From: Pegoplata infirma
Taxonomy: Eukaryota > Arthropoda > Insecta > Diptera > Anthomyiidae
DNA length: 64,000 bases
NCBI GenBank assembly: GCA_963921195.1
Contig: OY992538.1
Span: forward strand, 230,571,462 to 230,635,461
Direction: 5' to 3'
A program made the position numbers and the translations under genes. The notes beneath the pieces are model-generated. The model did not search any database, was not told the origin of the DNA, and was given only the letters and a program-made list of their open reading frames with translations. Positions within the stretch are counted from its first letter, which is position 1. The number at the start of each line of letters is the position of its first letter. Positions 1-12,443 of this stretch are shown piece after piece.

Positions 1-1090
1 AAATCAATAAGGCGTTTCATGAAACCGCGTTTACAATTAAACCGCTTACCATCCCAATTTGGGATTTGCATATGTTGTTAAGTATATTTAGGGCTATATG
101 TGCAAAAAAATATAGGAAAATTAAAGATACGCATTTTGAGATATTTGCAAATTAAGGACATTTTTTTAATTTCAATATCCTTTTTGCAAAGCATCCTATC
201 CTTTTTCAAAATTCTATTTTAAGACCAGGACATAACAATTATTTTGCGCTTTATTTCGTGACAATCGGATGATGCGTTCCAAAGATACGATCATTTAAAC
301 ATCATGTATTTTTCATTAAATTGTTGCAAAATACCAACTTTGAACAGCGATAAAACGCGAACCATTCACAATTTTGACTAAATAACAAAAACCGAAATTC
401 GACACAGATCTCGAGAATTGATATGCCAATTTTTATGCAAATTAAAATAGGTAAGGTCGAAAAAGTGTTTTTTTTGTTTTCAAAAATTTTGGAATCCTTC
501 TATACTTTTTTATTGAAAAGATCAAACAAGTGTTATTAAACCAAATAATAGGGTAACCTGAACTACAGCGACCCGGTTAAAAATGTTCGTATAGAAGGAT
601 TCCAAAATTTTTGAAAACAAAAAAAACACTTTTTCGACCTTACCTATTTTAATTTGCATAAAAATTGGCATATCAATTCTCGAGATCTGTGTCGAATTTC
701 GGTTTTTGTTATTTAGTCAAAATTGTGAATGGTTCGCGTTTTATCGCTGTTCAAAGTTGGTATTTTGCAACAATTTAATGAAAAATACATGATGTTTAAA
801 TGATCGTATCTTTGGAACGCATCATCCGATTGTCACGAAATAAAGCGCAAAATAATGGTTATGTCCTGGTCTTAAAATAGAATTTTGAAAAAGGATAGGA
901 TGCTTTGCAAAAAGGATATTGAAATTAAAAAAATGTCCTTAATTTGCAAATATCTCAAAATGCGTATCTTTAATTTTCCTATATTTTTTTGCACATATAG
1001 CCCTAAATATACTTAACATATGCAAATCCCAAATTGGGATGGTAAGCGGTTTAATTGTAAACGCGGTTTCATGAAACGCCTTATTGATTT
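1..1090. repeat. Foldback palindrome 1 (arms about 500 bp)
   Basis: Bases 1-505 reappear as the reverse complement at 589-1090 with only a few mismatches and one short indel, around an 83-bp spacer. The window opens inside the left arm, so its true outer end is unseen. A 61-62 codon open frame (start MFFICKREL) is read from the arms in both orientations, at 939-1124 (-) and 2271-2459 (+). It is a by-product of the duplicated arm, not a gene. Confidence 0.85.
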
Positions 1091-2705
1091 TTGTTAATAA
1101 CTCTCGTTTACAAATGAAAAACAATTTCTGCGCACTAACCGCGAATAATTTTTTTATATGTATTTTTGATCGCTAAACTCAAAAATTTCATCAAAAGAAC
1201 ATTTCGCGAATAACTTTTTGTTTAATGAATTTTTTAGCGTTTTTTGGAGGTATTTTGACTATTTTTCTTATATCTTAAGTTCTGTTTATCTGATTCTCTC
1301 GCAATAAAAACCAAATTAAAGACAATCAAATTTCCAACAAATCCTACATTCATCATTTTTTCATAAGTTCATAGCTTTACGCGCAAATAATTTTTTTAGC
1401 GTTATTTGGAGGTATTTTGACTATTTTTCTTATATCTTGAGTTCCGTTCATCTGATCTTTTCGCAATAAGAACCAAATTAAAGACAATCAAATTTCCAAC
1501 AAATCCTTCATTCGTTATTTTTATATCAGTTCATAACTTTACACGCAATAGGCAAACAAGGAAAAACTATTTTTTATTAACAAAGCTCATTTTTTAAAAA
1601 TTTTAAAAACAGAAATTGTAAAAAAATATCATTTTTTTTTGTATTTTATCATGTATATTCATAAAATTTGTGATAACTTCGGAGTAAACCTATAGATTTT
1701 CATCAAATCAACTTTATTATATTTCTCAATGTTCAGGCTTTGCAGATAAATAAAAAGATGCAATTAATTGCAAAGATTTCTATTTCTTAAACTTTTTTTA
1801 AATGATTTGTTAATCAAAAAACTTATTTTAGTCATATGTTTGCCTATTGCGCGTAAAGTTATGAACTGATATAAAAATAATGGATGAAGAATTTGTTGGA
1901 AATTTGATTGTCTTTAATTTGGTTCTTATTGCGAAAAGATCAGATGAACGGAACTCAAGATATAAGAAAAATAGTCAAAATACCTCCAAATAACGCTAAA
2001 AAAATTATTTGCGCGTAAAGCTATGAACTTATGAAAAAATGATGAATGTAGGATTTGTTGGAAATTTGATTATCTTTAGTTTGGTTTTTATTGCGAGAAG
2101 ATCAGATAAACAGAACTTAAGATATAAGAAAAATAGTCAAAATACCTCCAAAAAACGCTAAAAAATTCATTAAACAAAAAGTTATTCGCGAAATGTTCTT
2201 TTGATGAAATTTTTGAGTTTAGCGATCAAAAATACATATAAAAAAATTATTCGCGGTTAGTGCGCAGAAATTGTTTTTCATTTGTAAACGAGAGTTATTA
2301 ACAAAAATCAATAAGGCGTTTCATGAAACCGCGTTTACAATTAAACCGCTTACCATCCCAATTTGGGATTTGCATATGTTGTTAAGTATATTTAGGGCTA
2401 TATGTGCAAAAAAATATAGGAAAATTAAAGATACGCATTTTGAGATATTTGCAAATTAAGGACATTTTTTTAATTTCAATATCCTTTTTGCAAAGCATCC
2501 TATCCTTTTTCAAAATTCTATTTTAAGACCAGGACATAACCATTATTTTGCGCTTTATTTCGTGACAATCGGATGATGCGTTCCAAAGATACGATCATTT
2601 AAACATTATGTATTTTTCATAAAATTGTTGCAAAATACCAACTTTGAACAGCGATAAAACGCGAACCATTCACAATTTCGACTAAATAACAAAAACCGAA
2701 ATTCA
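694..2705. repeat. Foldback palindrome 2 (arms about 860 bp, shares an arm with palindrome 1)
   Basis: Bases 694-1557 are inverted at 1838-2705 around a loop of about 280 bp. The left arm overlaps the right arm of palindrome 1, so the order is arm, inverted arm, arm, as in stacked foldback (FB-like) elements. Each arm also holds an imperfect tandem duplication of period about 162 bp (start points near 1236 and 1398, motif AGCGTTNTTTGGAGGTATTT). No open reading frame worth calling is present. Confidence 0.85.
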
Positions 2706-3792
2706 ATAAAAATCAGAAGAATGGATATATTAATTTTTGGATAAATTGAACCACCATCGGCTGATTGCCTATGCTATTTAAAATGGAACCAGTCTATACT
2801 TAAAACAAAAAATATGATAAAGACCGGGTTTGTATAAAACTAAAGGTATTTATAATATTAATTATATACTAACGATATTTTTGGTGTTAATTTGTAAAAA
2901 ATATCGCCAAAAAAAAATTTAAATCGTTGAAATGATTTTCAAAAATATCATCCCAGGAAAATTTTTTGGAACTGATTTTAATCACAACAAAACTATCAAT
3001 GTATTTTTTTTTTTAAAGTACTTTCTAAAAAACTATTGTTTTCGTGACAATCGATTCTGGAATGTTTAGTAGAATCGATTGATGAATTATTTAATGCGTT
3101 CTGGAACCGATTATTTGGAATGGTACACTTTTTTGGGACTATAAATGAATTTGTATGAGAAACACTCCTCCGAAACGTTCCGGTCGAAATTTTTATTTTT
3201 TATTTATCGCAAGAGGATAGTTGTACTACGCCACGCCCCCTTGTCATCAATTCCCACTTTTTCAAATCAAGTTTTATAAAAACCATAGATTACTACAGAA
3301 CACCCATTCCTTAGCAGTTTTTAAAAACTTTTAACTTGTGTGCAGGCTAGTGTAAATTATTCTCGCTCTTGATCATATTTATCTTGTCTGTTCATATTTT
3401 AGATCACATTTGTTTTTAATTTTTTAATATTTAATCGCGAAAAAAAAACATATTTTTCTTATTTACATAAATAAAAAAAAAATATTCAAACAAATTCAGC
3501 CGACAACTTGTTAAATTTGTGTCGCTTTAACATAAAAAATAAATTAAGAAAAAAAAAATATTTTAAAATCGTAAAAAAATTCTAAAAATATTCAGCATAA
3601 AATAAATAAATATAAAAACTTCTTTAACAAGTTAAAAATAAAAAAAAAAAAAAAATGTCTAACTTGTTTCCAACAGGTATAAATCTCAAAATCTTAAGCT
3701 TATTATAAAACAAAGTATGGGATTTTAGAGATAAAGTATTTGAAATTCTTAAAAAAAATACCCAAAAACAATAGTAAATAATCTTTTTTTAC
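2706..3792. other. AT-rich intergenic stretch with a fragment of a CCCAGC-type palindromic MITE
   Basis: Bases about 3040-3130 resemble one arm of the palindromic element at 18197-18518 (GATTCTGGAA..GTAGAA..GGAACCGATTATTTGGAA). The rest is A/T-rich without a supported gene. A TATAAAA-like box near 3272 (+) has no convincing gene downstream. Confidence 0.45.
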
Positions 3793-3905
3793 CTCCAAAA
3801 TTTTTTAACCGCTTCCTGTTCTTGTGGTTGTAGATTTTTAATTTTATCATTAAAATTTTGCCAATTTTCTGAATCATTTTCATAGACTGTAACAACACTC
3901 ATCAT
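3793..3905 (-). CDS. Putative first coding exon, unknown product
   Basis: Read on the minus strand, tandem ATG codons at 3905 and 3902 follow CACC, a good start context, and open 37 codons plus 2 nt. The peptide begins MMSVVTVYENDSENWQ and ends QEQEAVKKFW, then meets a donor AG|GTAAAA. Its mixed, charged composition is unlike the K/F/N-rich chance frames around it, and a TATAAA box lies 64 bp upstream. I do not recognise the protein. A T-rich acceptor ending TTAAG about 40 nt into the intron would keep phase, but the peptide that follows is low quality, so exon 2 is not called. It may be a small lineage-specific gene or a chance frame. Confidence 0.4.
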
Positions 3906-3968
3906 GGTGTTTGGTTGGTGAATTTTTAATTTTTATTTTTTTAATTGGATTATTTAGGTTTTAATTAA

Positions 3969-3974
3969 TTTATA
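3969..3974 (-). promoter_or_regulatory. TATA-like box upstream of the 3793-3905 exon
   Basis: TATAAA on the minus strand (context CCATATAAATTAA), 64 bp upstream of the first ATG. This spacing leaves room for a short 5' leader of about 35 nt. Such boxes arise often by chance in DNA this AT-rich. Confidence 0.25.
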
Positions 3975-4744
3975 TGGAAAAACACTTTTTCTTTCAATTG
4001 GGTAACCATATTAGACACTTGTTGATAACGTTGCGTTAGTCATAATGACGTTATGGAAATCCAATCAATATATTTTTATTTTAATTTTTTATCACTTTTT
4101 TTTAAGTAGTAAACAAAATTTCCCTGTAAAATTTTAAGACGATTAGGTTACCAGAGGTTATTAATTTTAGTTTTAACATATTTTTAAAAATTTTTATTGT
4201 TTAAGGTTTTCTGTTCCTTTAAATTGTATGAATTTTCTTTAAGTTTTCCAAATTTTTTGTGAAATTCTTTAGATTTTCTGAATTTTATTTCTAATTTGAT
4301 ATTAATTTTTCGAAATTTTTACAAATTTTCCCATTTTTTTTTTTTTTTTAATTTTTGTTTTTATACTCCCAGGCCTAAAACTTATGTATGTGGTACAAAT
4401 TTAATGCCAATCGTATTGAATTAAAGCGCGTTGCCCGGCGATCAAAGTTTTGGATTTTTGAAAATTTAAAAAAAAATGTGTCTTGCGTTATATTTATGAA
4501 TTTCGAAGTGTTTTCGAGATATTGCTTTTCAAAACTTGTAAAAATGGCGTTTTTTTTTAAAGTTCGCGAAATTTTTTAAATCAAATTTCAAAAACTTTTT
4601 TCCTCGACTTTTTCATAATATTTTCTGTGTTAATCTTGAAAAAAGAAATTACTATGATCCCGATGCTTAGTAAAATCGAAAAAATAACTTTTTTCTAACA
4701 AAAATGCCTAAGAATTTTAAATTTTTCTTAAAAAAATTTCTCTG
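3975..4744. other. AT-rich DNA, no gene recognised
   Basis: Homopolymer-rich DNA. The open frame at 4388-4579 (+) is dominated by K, F and R and shows no motif or splice support. Nothing else could be assigned. Confidence 0.4.
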
Positions 4745-5400
4745 ACAATGAGAATTTTTCTATAGGAAAACTATCTGATAATTTTCTTCAGGAAAAATTT
4801 CAGAAGTTTTTAATAAAAAAATGTATCAGAATCAAAGACTATTTCAATAGAAGAAAAATATTCAGAATATGAAAATGTTTCAGAAAATAATACTTTTATT
4901 AACCCTTTCACTACCGACTTTTTTTGGCTAGGAATTTCTTGACCAAAATTTATGAAATTCTAGTTCTATGATAAGTAAAAAGGTTGATTTCGTTGGTTCA
5001 CTGCGCCCTCTGGCGGAGATATATCCAACCAAACTTTAAGCTTTCACATGCAATATCTCTTGAACTTTTGAACATTTTTCAAAAATTCGAGTTTTGTATT
5101 TTTGGAATGGAAAAGACAGAATCTGAAAATTTTTCTGTATGAAAAATGTTTCAGCATAAGCTTACTCAGAATATGAAAAATGTTTCGAAAAGATTTTTTT
5201 TTTTCATATAAAAAGTTATGAATTTTTTTATAGGAAAATTCTAAGAATTTTTAGGAAAAATTTGAGAATTTTCTTCAGGAAAATTTAAGAATTTTTTTAA
5301 AGGAAAAAACTATAAGAATCTAAGAATCTTTTTCTATACAAAAAATTACTTAGAATCTTATAGGTTTTCTTTAAGAAAAACTTCTCTGAATCTGAGAAAA
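4745..5400. repeat. Degenerate minisatellite, TCTGAGAATTTTTCTATAGG type
   Basis: Irregular repeats of 30-40 bp built from 'AGAATCTGAGA' and 'TTTTTCTATAGGAAAAAT'. The same unit recurs at 37150-37325, 42270-42545 and 50130-50260. The copies here are the most diverged. A short segment at 4905-5110 (with CTGCGCCCTCTGGCGG) interrupts the array and is not part of it. Confidence 0.6.
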
Positions 5401-5421
5401 AAAGACTTTTCGAATGTTTCA

Positions 5422-6146
5422 ACAAGTAAGAGTGTTAAATTCGGCTGTGCCGAATCTTTTATACCCTCCAACATGCAAATAAAAAAAAAATTGCAGGGGC
5501 GTCTTTTTTTTTTGGGGGGGGGGGGTCGGTAGTGGTAATTGGGGTGCACAATTCCTCTCGAATAAGTGTTAAAAAAAATAATTCTTATGCTTTTTGCACT
5601 AAAGAAATAAAAATTTATCACTAAAGAAAATAAAAAATTTTCTTTAGTGATAAATTCTTTATCACTAAAGAAAATAAAATTTATACGGGCGGACCGTAAA
5701 ACGATTTTTTCTAATTCTGTGGGTCCAAATGCAGGACCTTGAACTTCTTGTAGCATTAAAATGTTGGATTTGTTAAACAAAAACACAAAAAATCATGTAA
5801 AAATATGGTATTTTTCAGAGGTTTGTTTAGTTCTTCAAGGGGGAACTTTTTTCCCCCTGGTCCGATTTTGCCCATCTCCGAACTTAACCAGCCTATGAAC
5901 ATAAGACATATATATGCCAAATTTCAGGAGTCTACCACTTTTATTTTGGACTGTATCGTGTCTTCCACAGACGGACGGACAGACGGACGGACGGACGGAC
6001 AGACGGACATCGCTAGAATGTCTTAGAATCGATCACTGATCAATAATATATATACTTTATGGGGTCCTACACCGATATTTTGATGCGTTACACACGGAAT
6101 GACAAAGTGAGTATACCCCCATACTGTAGTTGGAGGGTATAAAAAA
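5422..6146 (-). mobile_element. DINE-1-like (Helentron-associated) element, type B
   Basis: Full-length non-autonomous copy of about 725 bp on the minus strand. It shows the TATACCCTCCAACTACAG start (plus 6103-6146), a short GTCC/GTCT microsatellite (plus 5970-6010), and the 3' hairpin TTCGGCTGTGCCGAA with the ACTTGT end (5422-5460). These are the marks of DINE-1/INE-1 relatives: short terminal stems, a central (GTCY)n tract and no terminal inverted repeats or target duplication. Frames at 5358-5786 and 5805-6026 are incidental. Confidence 0.75.
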
Positions 6147-6980
6147 CTTGCTGGATGAAACATATCTTTAATCTGATAGTTTTTTATTGGTACAACATTT
6201 TATACACTTTTTTCAAAATTTAAATATTTTCATAACGATTTCATTTAAAAATATCTCGTGTTTCAATTGATCTCGTTAAACTTCAATTTATGCTTGTCAA
6301 ATTTTAACTGATCTTTTTTTCGATTTTCAATTTAATATTCCACACAAAATGTCTAGCGAAAAAAAAAAATGTGTCCAATGAATTTCGGAATAGGTTGTAT
6401 TGAAAGCCCTATATGGAACTAAAAAAATTGAGTTTTTGGTTTTTTAATTTTTCAAAGCCTGGGCTTAGGAGGCGTGGCTAAATATTGAAAAAATGGTAAA
6501 ATTTGTATCGCATTGATTAAACATTTATCAAATTAATGCGGAATGCACCACAATCCGCACCACAATCCGCAATTTACATATTCGAACATTTTTTATAGGC
6601 TATTGGACTAAATTTTTTTTTTTTTTTATTGGAAAATTTTCAGAACACATTCAGAAATTTTTAATTTTGTAATGAAACCAATTTATCACAATTCGGCCAC
6701 TTTAGTTTTCTTTTTTAATTTTTTTTTTTTAAGTTTCAATGTTTGTCTATCCACTAGTTTTTTTCTCTGACTTTTTTATTTCCCGTGAATGCGGGTTACA
6801 TTTTTAAATTTCCCGGGATTCTGGGAATTCTTGCAAAAACTAACTACCCACATTTGTTGTCAAAAAAATATATAAAAACCTCATGAATGAAATTATACTT
6901 TTTAGAATGTTTAGAATATGTTTTTTGAAATATTTTTTAAATTTTCACTAGTGTTTCTCAACGCTTTGCCTCTGAAACTC

Positions 6981-7561
6981 ACAAGGGAAGTCTCCCTAGT
7001 GTCACCCGCGGATCTTTATGGAATTGGTTTTAATTTGTAGAGAAGAAAAAATAAAGGGACACGTATTTTTTTAGCGGCCCAAATTCATATTTAGGGGGTA
7101 AAAAGGAGGGGGAAGACAAGGCCATTTTTCAGTTTTTTTCGTTTATCTCCTACATTATGCAAAGAAACCAAGTCATGTTATATACCAAATGAAAGGTCTT
7201 TGGAAAACCTATCTACGTGAGCTAAGAACGTGTCCAAACATGCACAACTTTTCGTCATATTGAGTAAAATACCAAAATTTTAGGACATTTTTTGTTAATA
7301 AGTCGAAAAATATTAATTTCTTTGGCCCGTTGTTAGCACCACGAGATAGGTATTTTTAATTCCTTTAATCTGATACCACACATGCCTATATTAATTTTGT
7401 TTAAATAGGCGTAAATCGTAAAAAACTGAAAAGGTCAATTTCCCCCATACAAAATGAGTTTGGGCCGCTAAAAAAAATACGTGTCGAATTAATTTTCGTT
7501 CTTAACAACATATCCAAATTTCATGAACATCGGAGGGTGACACCAGGGAGACTTCCCTTGT
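6981..7561. mobile_element. ACAAGGGAAGT-ended palindromic MITE, variant 2
   Basis: Ends ACAAGGGAAGTCTCCCT and AGGGAGACTTCCCTTGT are inverted repeats. The interior is also palindromic, with 'TTTGGGCCGCTAAAAAAA' and its complement near both ends. The length is 581 bp. It is related by its ends to the elements at 10119, 15457 and 25067, but the interior differs. Confidence 0.7.
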
Positions 7562-8081
7562 CAGTGTAACTGATTTAGAGAATTCAGATTTTGAGAAATT
7601 TACCAATCAATTGACTCTGATACTGAATGTAACTGATACAGAAAACCAAATTCTTAGAAAAAAATCATTAAAACTTAAAAAAAAAAAATTAAGAAAAGTT
7701 TAAAAATTCTGGTTTCTAAAAGAAAAATTCGTCGATTTCAGAGATTTCAAGATGAAATATCGATTTAAGAAGAATCATGTCCAGATACATATTTTCTATA
7801 GGAAAAAATATGAATTGCAAATATAAATAAGGCATGCTGATTTCACAAAAAATTAAATTTGTTTGATTTTGAAAATTTGGATTAGACCTATAATAATACA
7901 CTTAATACAAATTTGGATTGAATTGTTTGCATTTTATTGGTAAAAATCGCGATTTTTCTCAAAATTTATTTTGAGAAAAATTTTTTTGCAACTCCGTACA
8001 GTTTTTATTAAGAAAACTTTTGCAAATGTAAACTTTTTTGCTTGAAATTTTAAATATAAGGTTTTTAGGTATGCTTACATA

Positions 8082-8741
8082 CACTCAAAATATGAATAAA
8101 CAATTGAAAACCATTCCAGTAATTATTCATTTGTTTTAACAAACATCAACATTTATTTTAAAATAAACAACACTAAACATTAACAAATTACGGTTTTTTT
8201 CATTCTTCTTTACCAACAAATTCGAAAAAAATAACCTACGAAAACATTAAAAATTAATGATTTCGTAGGTTATTTTATACAATTTTCTATTGAAATATTT
8301 TTTTAAAAATTTTTAATAAAATTTTGGGGAATCGATCCCGCAATCAACTACATTCTGGCCAGACACACTACCCATCGTGCCAAAGCCACTTGATACGAAT
8401 TTTTTTTTCTACAAACAAATAACCTACTTGTGTGGGTAAAAACTAATGATATTTTATTAAAAAATACCAACAATTAAAAAAAAAAAATTACTGACACAAA
8501 TCATTAAAAATTTAAAGAATAATCAGTAGTTTTTACTTACAGAACAAAAATAAATGACTTTAATTAAAAATTAAATGTTAATGAAAGTTTTTATTTTTTA
8601 GTGCCTTATTTTTGAAACAAAGGACTGAAGTAGTCATTAATAAAAACTGAACATCAAATAAATGTTTTTTCTTTTAAAAACGACTAAACGGAAAACTTTT
8701 TAAATAAACTACAAACAGTTAATGACATAATTTTTTGAGTG
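8082..8741. mobile_element. CACTCAAAA-ended MITE with TA target duplication and a tRNA-like core
   Basis: Ends CACTCAAAATATG and TTTTTTGAGTG are inverted repeats flanked on both sides by TA (8080-8081, 8742-8743). This fits Tc1/mariner-type (mTA) MITEs. A 15-bp stem (CCTACGAAA core) folds at 8229-8275, and a tRNA-like segment occupies the centre. Confidence 0.75.
8327..8398 (-). other. tRNA-like (SINE-type) segment inside a MITE
   Basis: On the minus strand an A-box-like TGGCACGATGGGTAG is followed about 35 nt later by a B-box-like GGATCGATTCC with a partial T stem. The acceptor stem is not convincing and there is no clear anticodon arm, so this is a tRNA-derived remnant, not a functional tRNA. 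Confidence 0.5.
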
Positions 8742-9694
8742 TATTATACTAAAAGATGAAGCAGTATGTCCAATTTTAAAGGGATGCTGTCATTATTAAA
8801 AAAAAAACGATTATTCGCGATTTGCAAAAAAAAGTTACATGTATCTAAATTTTTTTACATAAATAATTAACGCACATTAGTCTTATTAGATCAGGTCATA
8901 AAATTATTTACGGAGTTGCAAAAAAAAGCACAAAATTAATAAATTATGGTAAAAATCAGCTAAACAACTTTACCCAAACTCGTACATACTATATTTCTAT
9001 GAGTCTAATCCACATTTTCCAAATCAAACAACTTTTAATTTGTAAAAGCTTTTTTAAATAAAAAAACACCAAAAAATGGGCAAAGCTTTGAAGAAGATTT
9101 GCAAGAAACTGTTCCATGGATTCAAAAACGGACTGCACCATTGAAATAAGCATGCCAGAAATAATGGTCAGACCTCGTATCACAAATTAGATGTTATGTA
9201 GTGTAATCAATAGACGTCAAAACATGAACAATTAAAAAGAAACTTAAATTCCCGCTCTATTTCCCGGGATTTCGGGATTGAAAAAATACAGGAATTGGAA
9301 TCAAGTTTTTCGTTTTTTTCGAGAAAATTGCATTTGAATTTTGAATTTCATAACAATATTGTAGTTTGCGTATATTCTTTCATAAACATTGCGAATGAGT
9401 AACAAATATTTGCAAAAATGGTACTCATACGCTATGTTGAAACAATAAAATACAAAAAAAAAATAAATCTAATATTCAAATGCGATTTTCTCGAAAAAGT
9501 GGATAGACAAGCAAAAAATTAACAAACAAAAAATTTTGTGGCCGGATTTTTATTAAATTGACTTTTTTTGAGAAATGGGAAATTTCAGATCAGGTTCTTA
9601 AAAATTGTTCACAATAAAAATTTTAAATCGATAGCCAATACAAAAATATACAAGAATACAAATTTTTGCGATTATGGTGCATTCCGTTTTAATA

Positions 9695-10890
9695 CACTCA
9701 AAAAAAAAAACTGTAAAGTTAGCAAAAAATTTAGTTAATATTAACTAAAAAAACACCTGATTTTGAAGCTACTAAATTTCTAGTTAATTTAACAAAAAAT
9801 ATTTAGTTAACTTTTCGTAGAATGAATGTAGCAAAAAAACCGTAATTTTAACTAAAAATTCAGCTGAAAATTTCGTAACATTTTTTATTAGTTGAATTCA
9901 GCTAAACTTTTTGTAAAAATTTTAAGTTTGTTAAATATTGGTTTTAAACACTAACACTTCACTTATTTTTTTTCTTATTTTTTTCACTGCATTAAGTTCA
10001 GCTTAAGTAGGACTTATGAGATTTGCATAGGAGGCTACACAAGAAATGTTTAAAATTTTTCACTTGACAAAAATGTTACAAAAAATCAGCAAATAAATTA
10101 GTAAAAATTCGTAAACTCACAAGGGAAGTATCTCAACACTTATGAACCGATTTGCCTGAAACTTAAAATATATATAAATGAGACCATTTTAAGGTTGGGG
10201 TGTCTCGGCTTATCGGCCATATCGGGGATTTAGGGGTTAAAAAAATGGGTCAAAAATTGGCGAAAAAATCGTTTTTTGGATTTTTCGGCCATTTATTGTT
10301 AAGAAACTATATGATGTTTCCATATGAGAAGAAAGGTTTTTTTAATGCCTATCCAACGGAGGCATAACCTTGTAAAAATTCGGCTTCGTTAAATATTTTT
10401 CTCATGAAAATGTGTAAATTTAGGGCGGTATATATATGAAGACATAGACCTACGATATCCATGTTAATATAAAATATTCTTTATCAAATTTAAGTCGACA
10501 CGTTTTTTTGCTCTAGACGATATTCCTGTTAGTTCGGAAGTTATCTAAATTTTCCCGAAGGTCCTCATTGTTTCATAAGGGGACAACGAAATTTTTAAAC
10601 ACTAATATGGCCGATAAGCCGAGACACCCCAACCTTAAAATCGTCTCATTTATATATATTTTAAGTTTCAGGCAAATCGGTTCATAAGGGTTGAGATACT
10701 TCCCTTGTCAGTTTTAAAGTCAACAAAAAATAATAATTCAAAATTTGTACAAAACTAGTATTTTTGTAAATAGAACTTAACTAAAAATGTAGTTAAAACG
10801 CTGATTTTAACTAAAAATTTGCTAAAAAGCCAGTAAACTCAAGTTAACAAAAAAAGTTTTGTTAACTTTACAGTTTTATTTTTTTGAATG
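9695..10890. mobile_element. CACTCAAAA-ended MITE with TA duplication, itself interrupted
   Basis: Ends CACTCAAAAAAAAAAACTG and TTTTTTTGAATG are inverted and flanked by TA (9693-9694, 10891-10892). Arms contain repeated GTTAACTAAAAAT motifs in both orientations. The element is split by an ACAAGGG MITE at 10119-10708, leaving about 600 bp of its own sequence. Confidence 0.75.
10119..10708. mobile_element. ACAAGGGAAGT-ended palindromic MITE
   Basis: Ends ACAAGGGAAGTATCTCAAC and GTTGAGATACTTCCCTTGT. The arms repeat GAACCGATTTGCCTGAAAC and TCGGCTTATCGGCC in inverse orientation. It matches the copies at 15457-16047 and 25067-25631 over their whole length (565-591 bp), which defines the family. 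No coding capacity. Confidence 0.85.
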
Positions 10891-11050
10891 TATGATAAAT
10901 ATTTATTTAAGGCAACTCAATACAAATTTGGCCATTTTTTAAATATTTAGCCACGCCTCCTAAGCCAAGGTTTTAAAAAACTGAAAAACCAAAAACGCAA
11001 TTTTCGCAATGTTCTGTATAGGGCTACCAATATAACCTACTCAGAAATTC

Positions 11051-12441
11051 AGGAAAAAATTTCAAATAGAATATTTAATTTATGAATTGAATCTTTAATT
11101 TTCAGGTGATATTATTCACTTCAAAAATGATATTGTTTAAATAACATCTGAAAATGATGTAAAAAATATTTTTAAAAGTCCGAAACATTTGATTTTATTT
11201 AGTTTATTTTTTTATTAATCTTCCACTTTTGTAAATATATTACTTATGTGAATTATAAAAGTAGCATTTATTTTAAAATTATTATAGAATATAAAATTTT
11301 TTATTAATATTTTTAATAAATTTTATTTACTTTATGTTTTAGAAATACTCGTTTTTACACACTTAAAAAATATTTTATTTATTTTTATTTAGTTATTTTT
11401 TTTTTTTATTATTTTTTTATTATTTTTTATACTTGTTTTTATTTATTTTTCTTTTATTCGTTCTAAATTTTTTTTAGCGCTCTTATTTTTATTTATTTTT
11501 TAGTAGTTTGTGTAACCGCAACCGTCTACCATATACGCTGAAATCTAACTAAACTTGGCAAAGCAATAGCCACTTAAAAAAACTTCAACTTCTGGTTGAA
11601 CTTTATAAAAAAAGACCATTTTTTATTTTTATTTATTTTTTTTTGTCTTATATTTTGTTTAGTGAGTATCAGAGGTTTTTTATATATTTTTTTGTTACAC
11701 TTCTCTGTAAAAAAAAAACACCAAAATACAAAATCTTTTGCATTAACAAGTATCTGCTGGTTTTCAAACATACACAATTTTTTACTTTTTTTATTTTGTT
11801 TCAAGATTTAATGAATGATCTTTACACTATAACAACCTTTTAACTTTAAGCTTTAACGTTTCAATGATAATTAAAAATATATACAATACAAAAAATATTT
11901 TTAAAAAAATATCAATATGACAAGCAACAAGTCATTCAGTCAGCTCAACTTGTTAAGAGAACTTAATATTACCAATAGTGGTAGAGTGTTAAAATTGTAG
12001 TATTTCATTAAGTTTTTAATTTTTTTTTATTTTATTTTTTTTTTTTTAATGTCTTGTATGCAATCAAAAACTTGTTGTTTGTTTTTATTTTTTTTTTTAC
12101 TCCTAAACACTTTATTGTATTTCTCACAACAAAAAACAACTACATATGCTACAATATTTATAATGGTAGTAACCGACCGTAAGACACACAACGAATTCAG
12201 AAAGATAGTGAACTGAAAATTTTCCAACATTTTTCTGATTTTTCCGGAATTTCTAAGCATTTTCTGATCTTTCGAGAATATTTTTAATTGTTCTAAATGT
12301 TTCTGAATTTTCTTGATATTGAAAATTTATTTCCGATTTTACAATATTTCTTTTTTTATTATTTTGGTAAAATTTTTACTGATTTTTCAATTTTTTTTTT
12401 TTTTTTAATTTTCCAGAATTTTTCTGTAATGGAATTTAAAG
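11051..12441. other. AT-rich intergenic DNA, no gene recognised
   Basis: Mostly poly-T/poly-A tracts. Overlapping short frames on both strands (11574-11843) and the frame at 12027-12260 (-) are K/N/F-rich and lack domains, so none is called. Confidence 0.4.
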
Positions 12442-12443
12442 TA

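Larger units (their letters stand above)
6335..11050. mobile_element. GAGGCATTCC-type palindromic element, expanded by nested insertions
   Basis: The left end reads ATTCCACACAAAATGTC, matching the ends of the elements at 20178 and 56453. The left arm (to about 6600, with GGGCTTAGGAGGCGTGGC) reappears inverted at 10915-11050, where the extreme right tip is missing. The body is interrupted by insertions at 6981-7561, 8082-8741 and 9695-10890, the last carrying a further one at 10119-10708. Without them the element would be roughly 2.3 kb. No transposase is encoded. Open frames at 7716-7901 and 8989-9183 carry no motif. Confidence 0.65.

Noticed and set aside
939..2459. Two identical 61-62 aa frames (MFFICKREL) on opposite strands
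   Set aside because: They are the same foldback arm read in each copy; composition and context give no sign of a gene.
3640..3676. Plus-strand start MSNLFPT with a GTATAA donor, downstream of a TATA-like box
   Set aside because: Only 22 coding bases after a poly-A run, and no downstream exon fits; the minus-strand reading at 3793-3905 is stronger.
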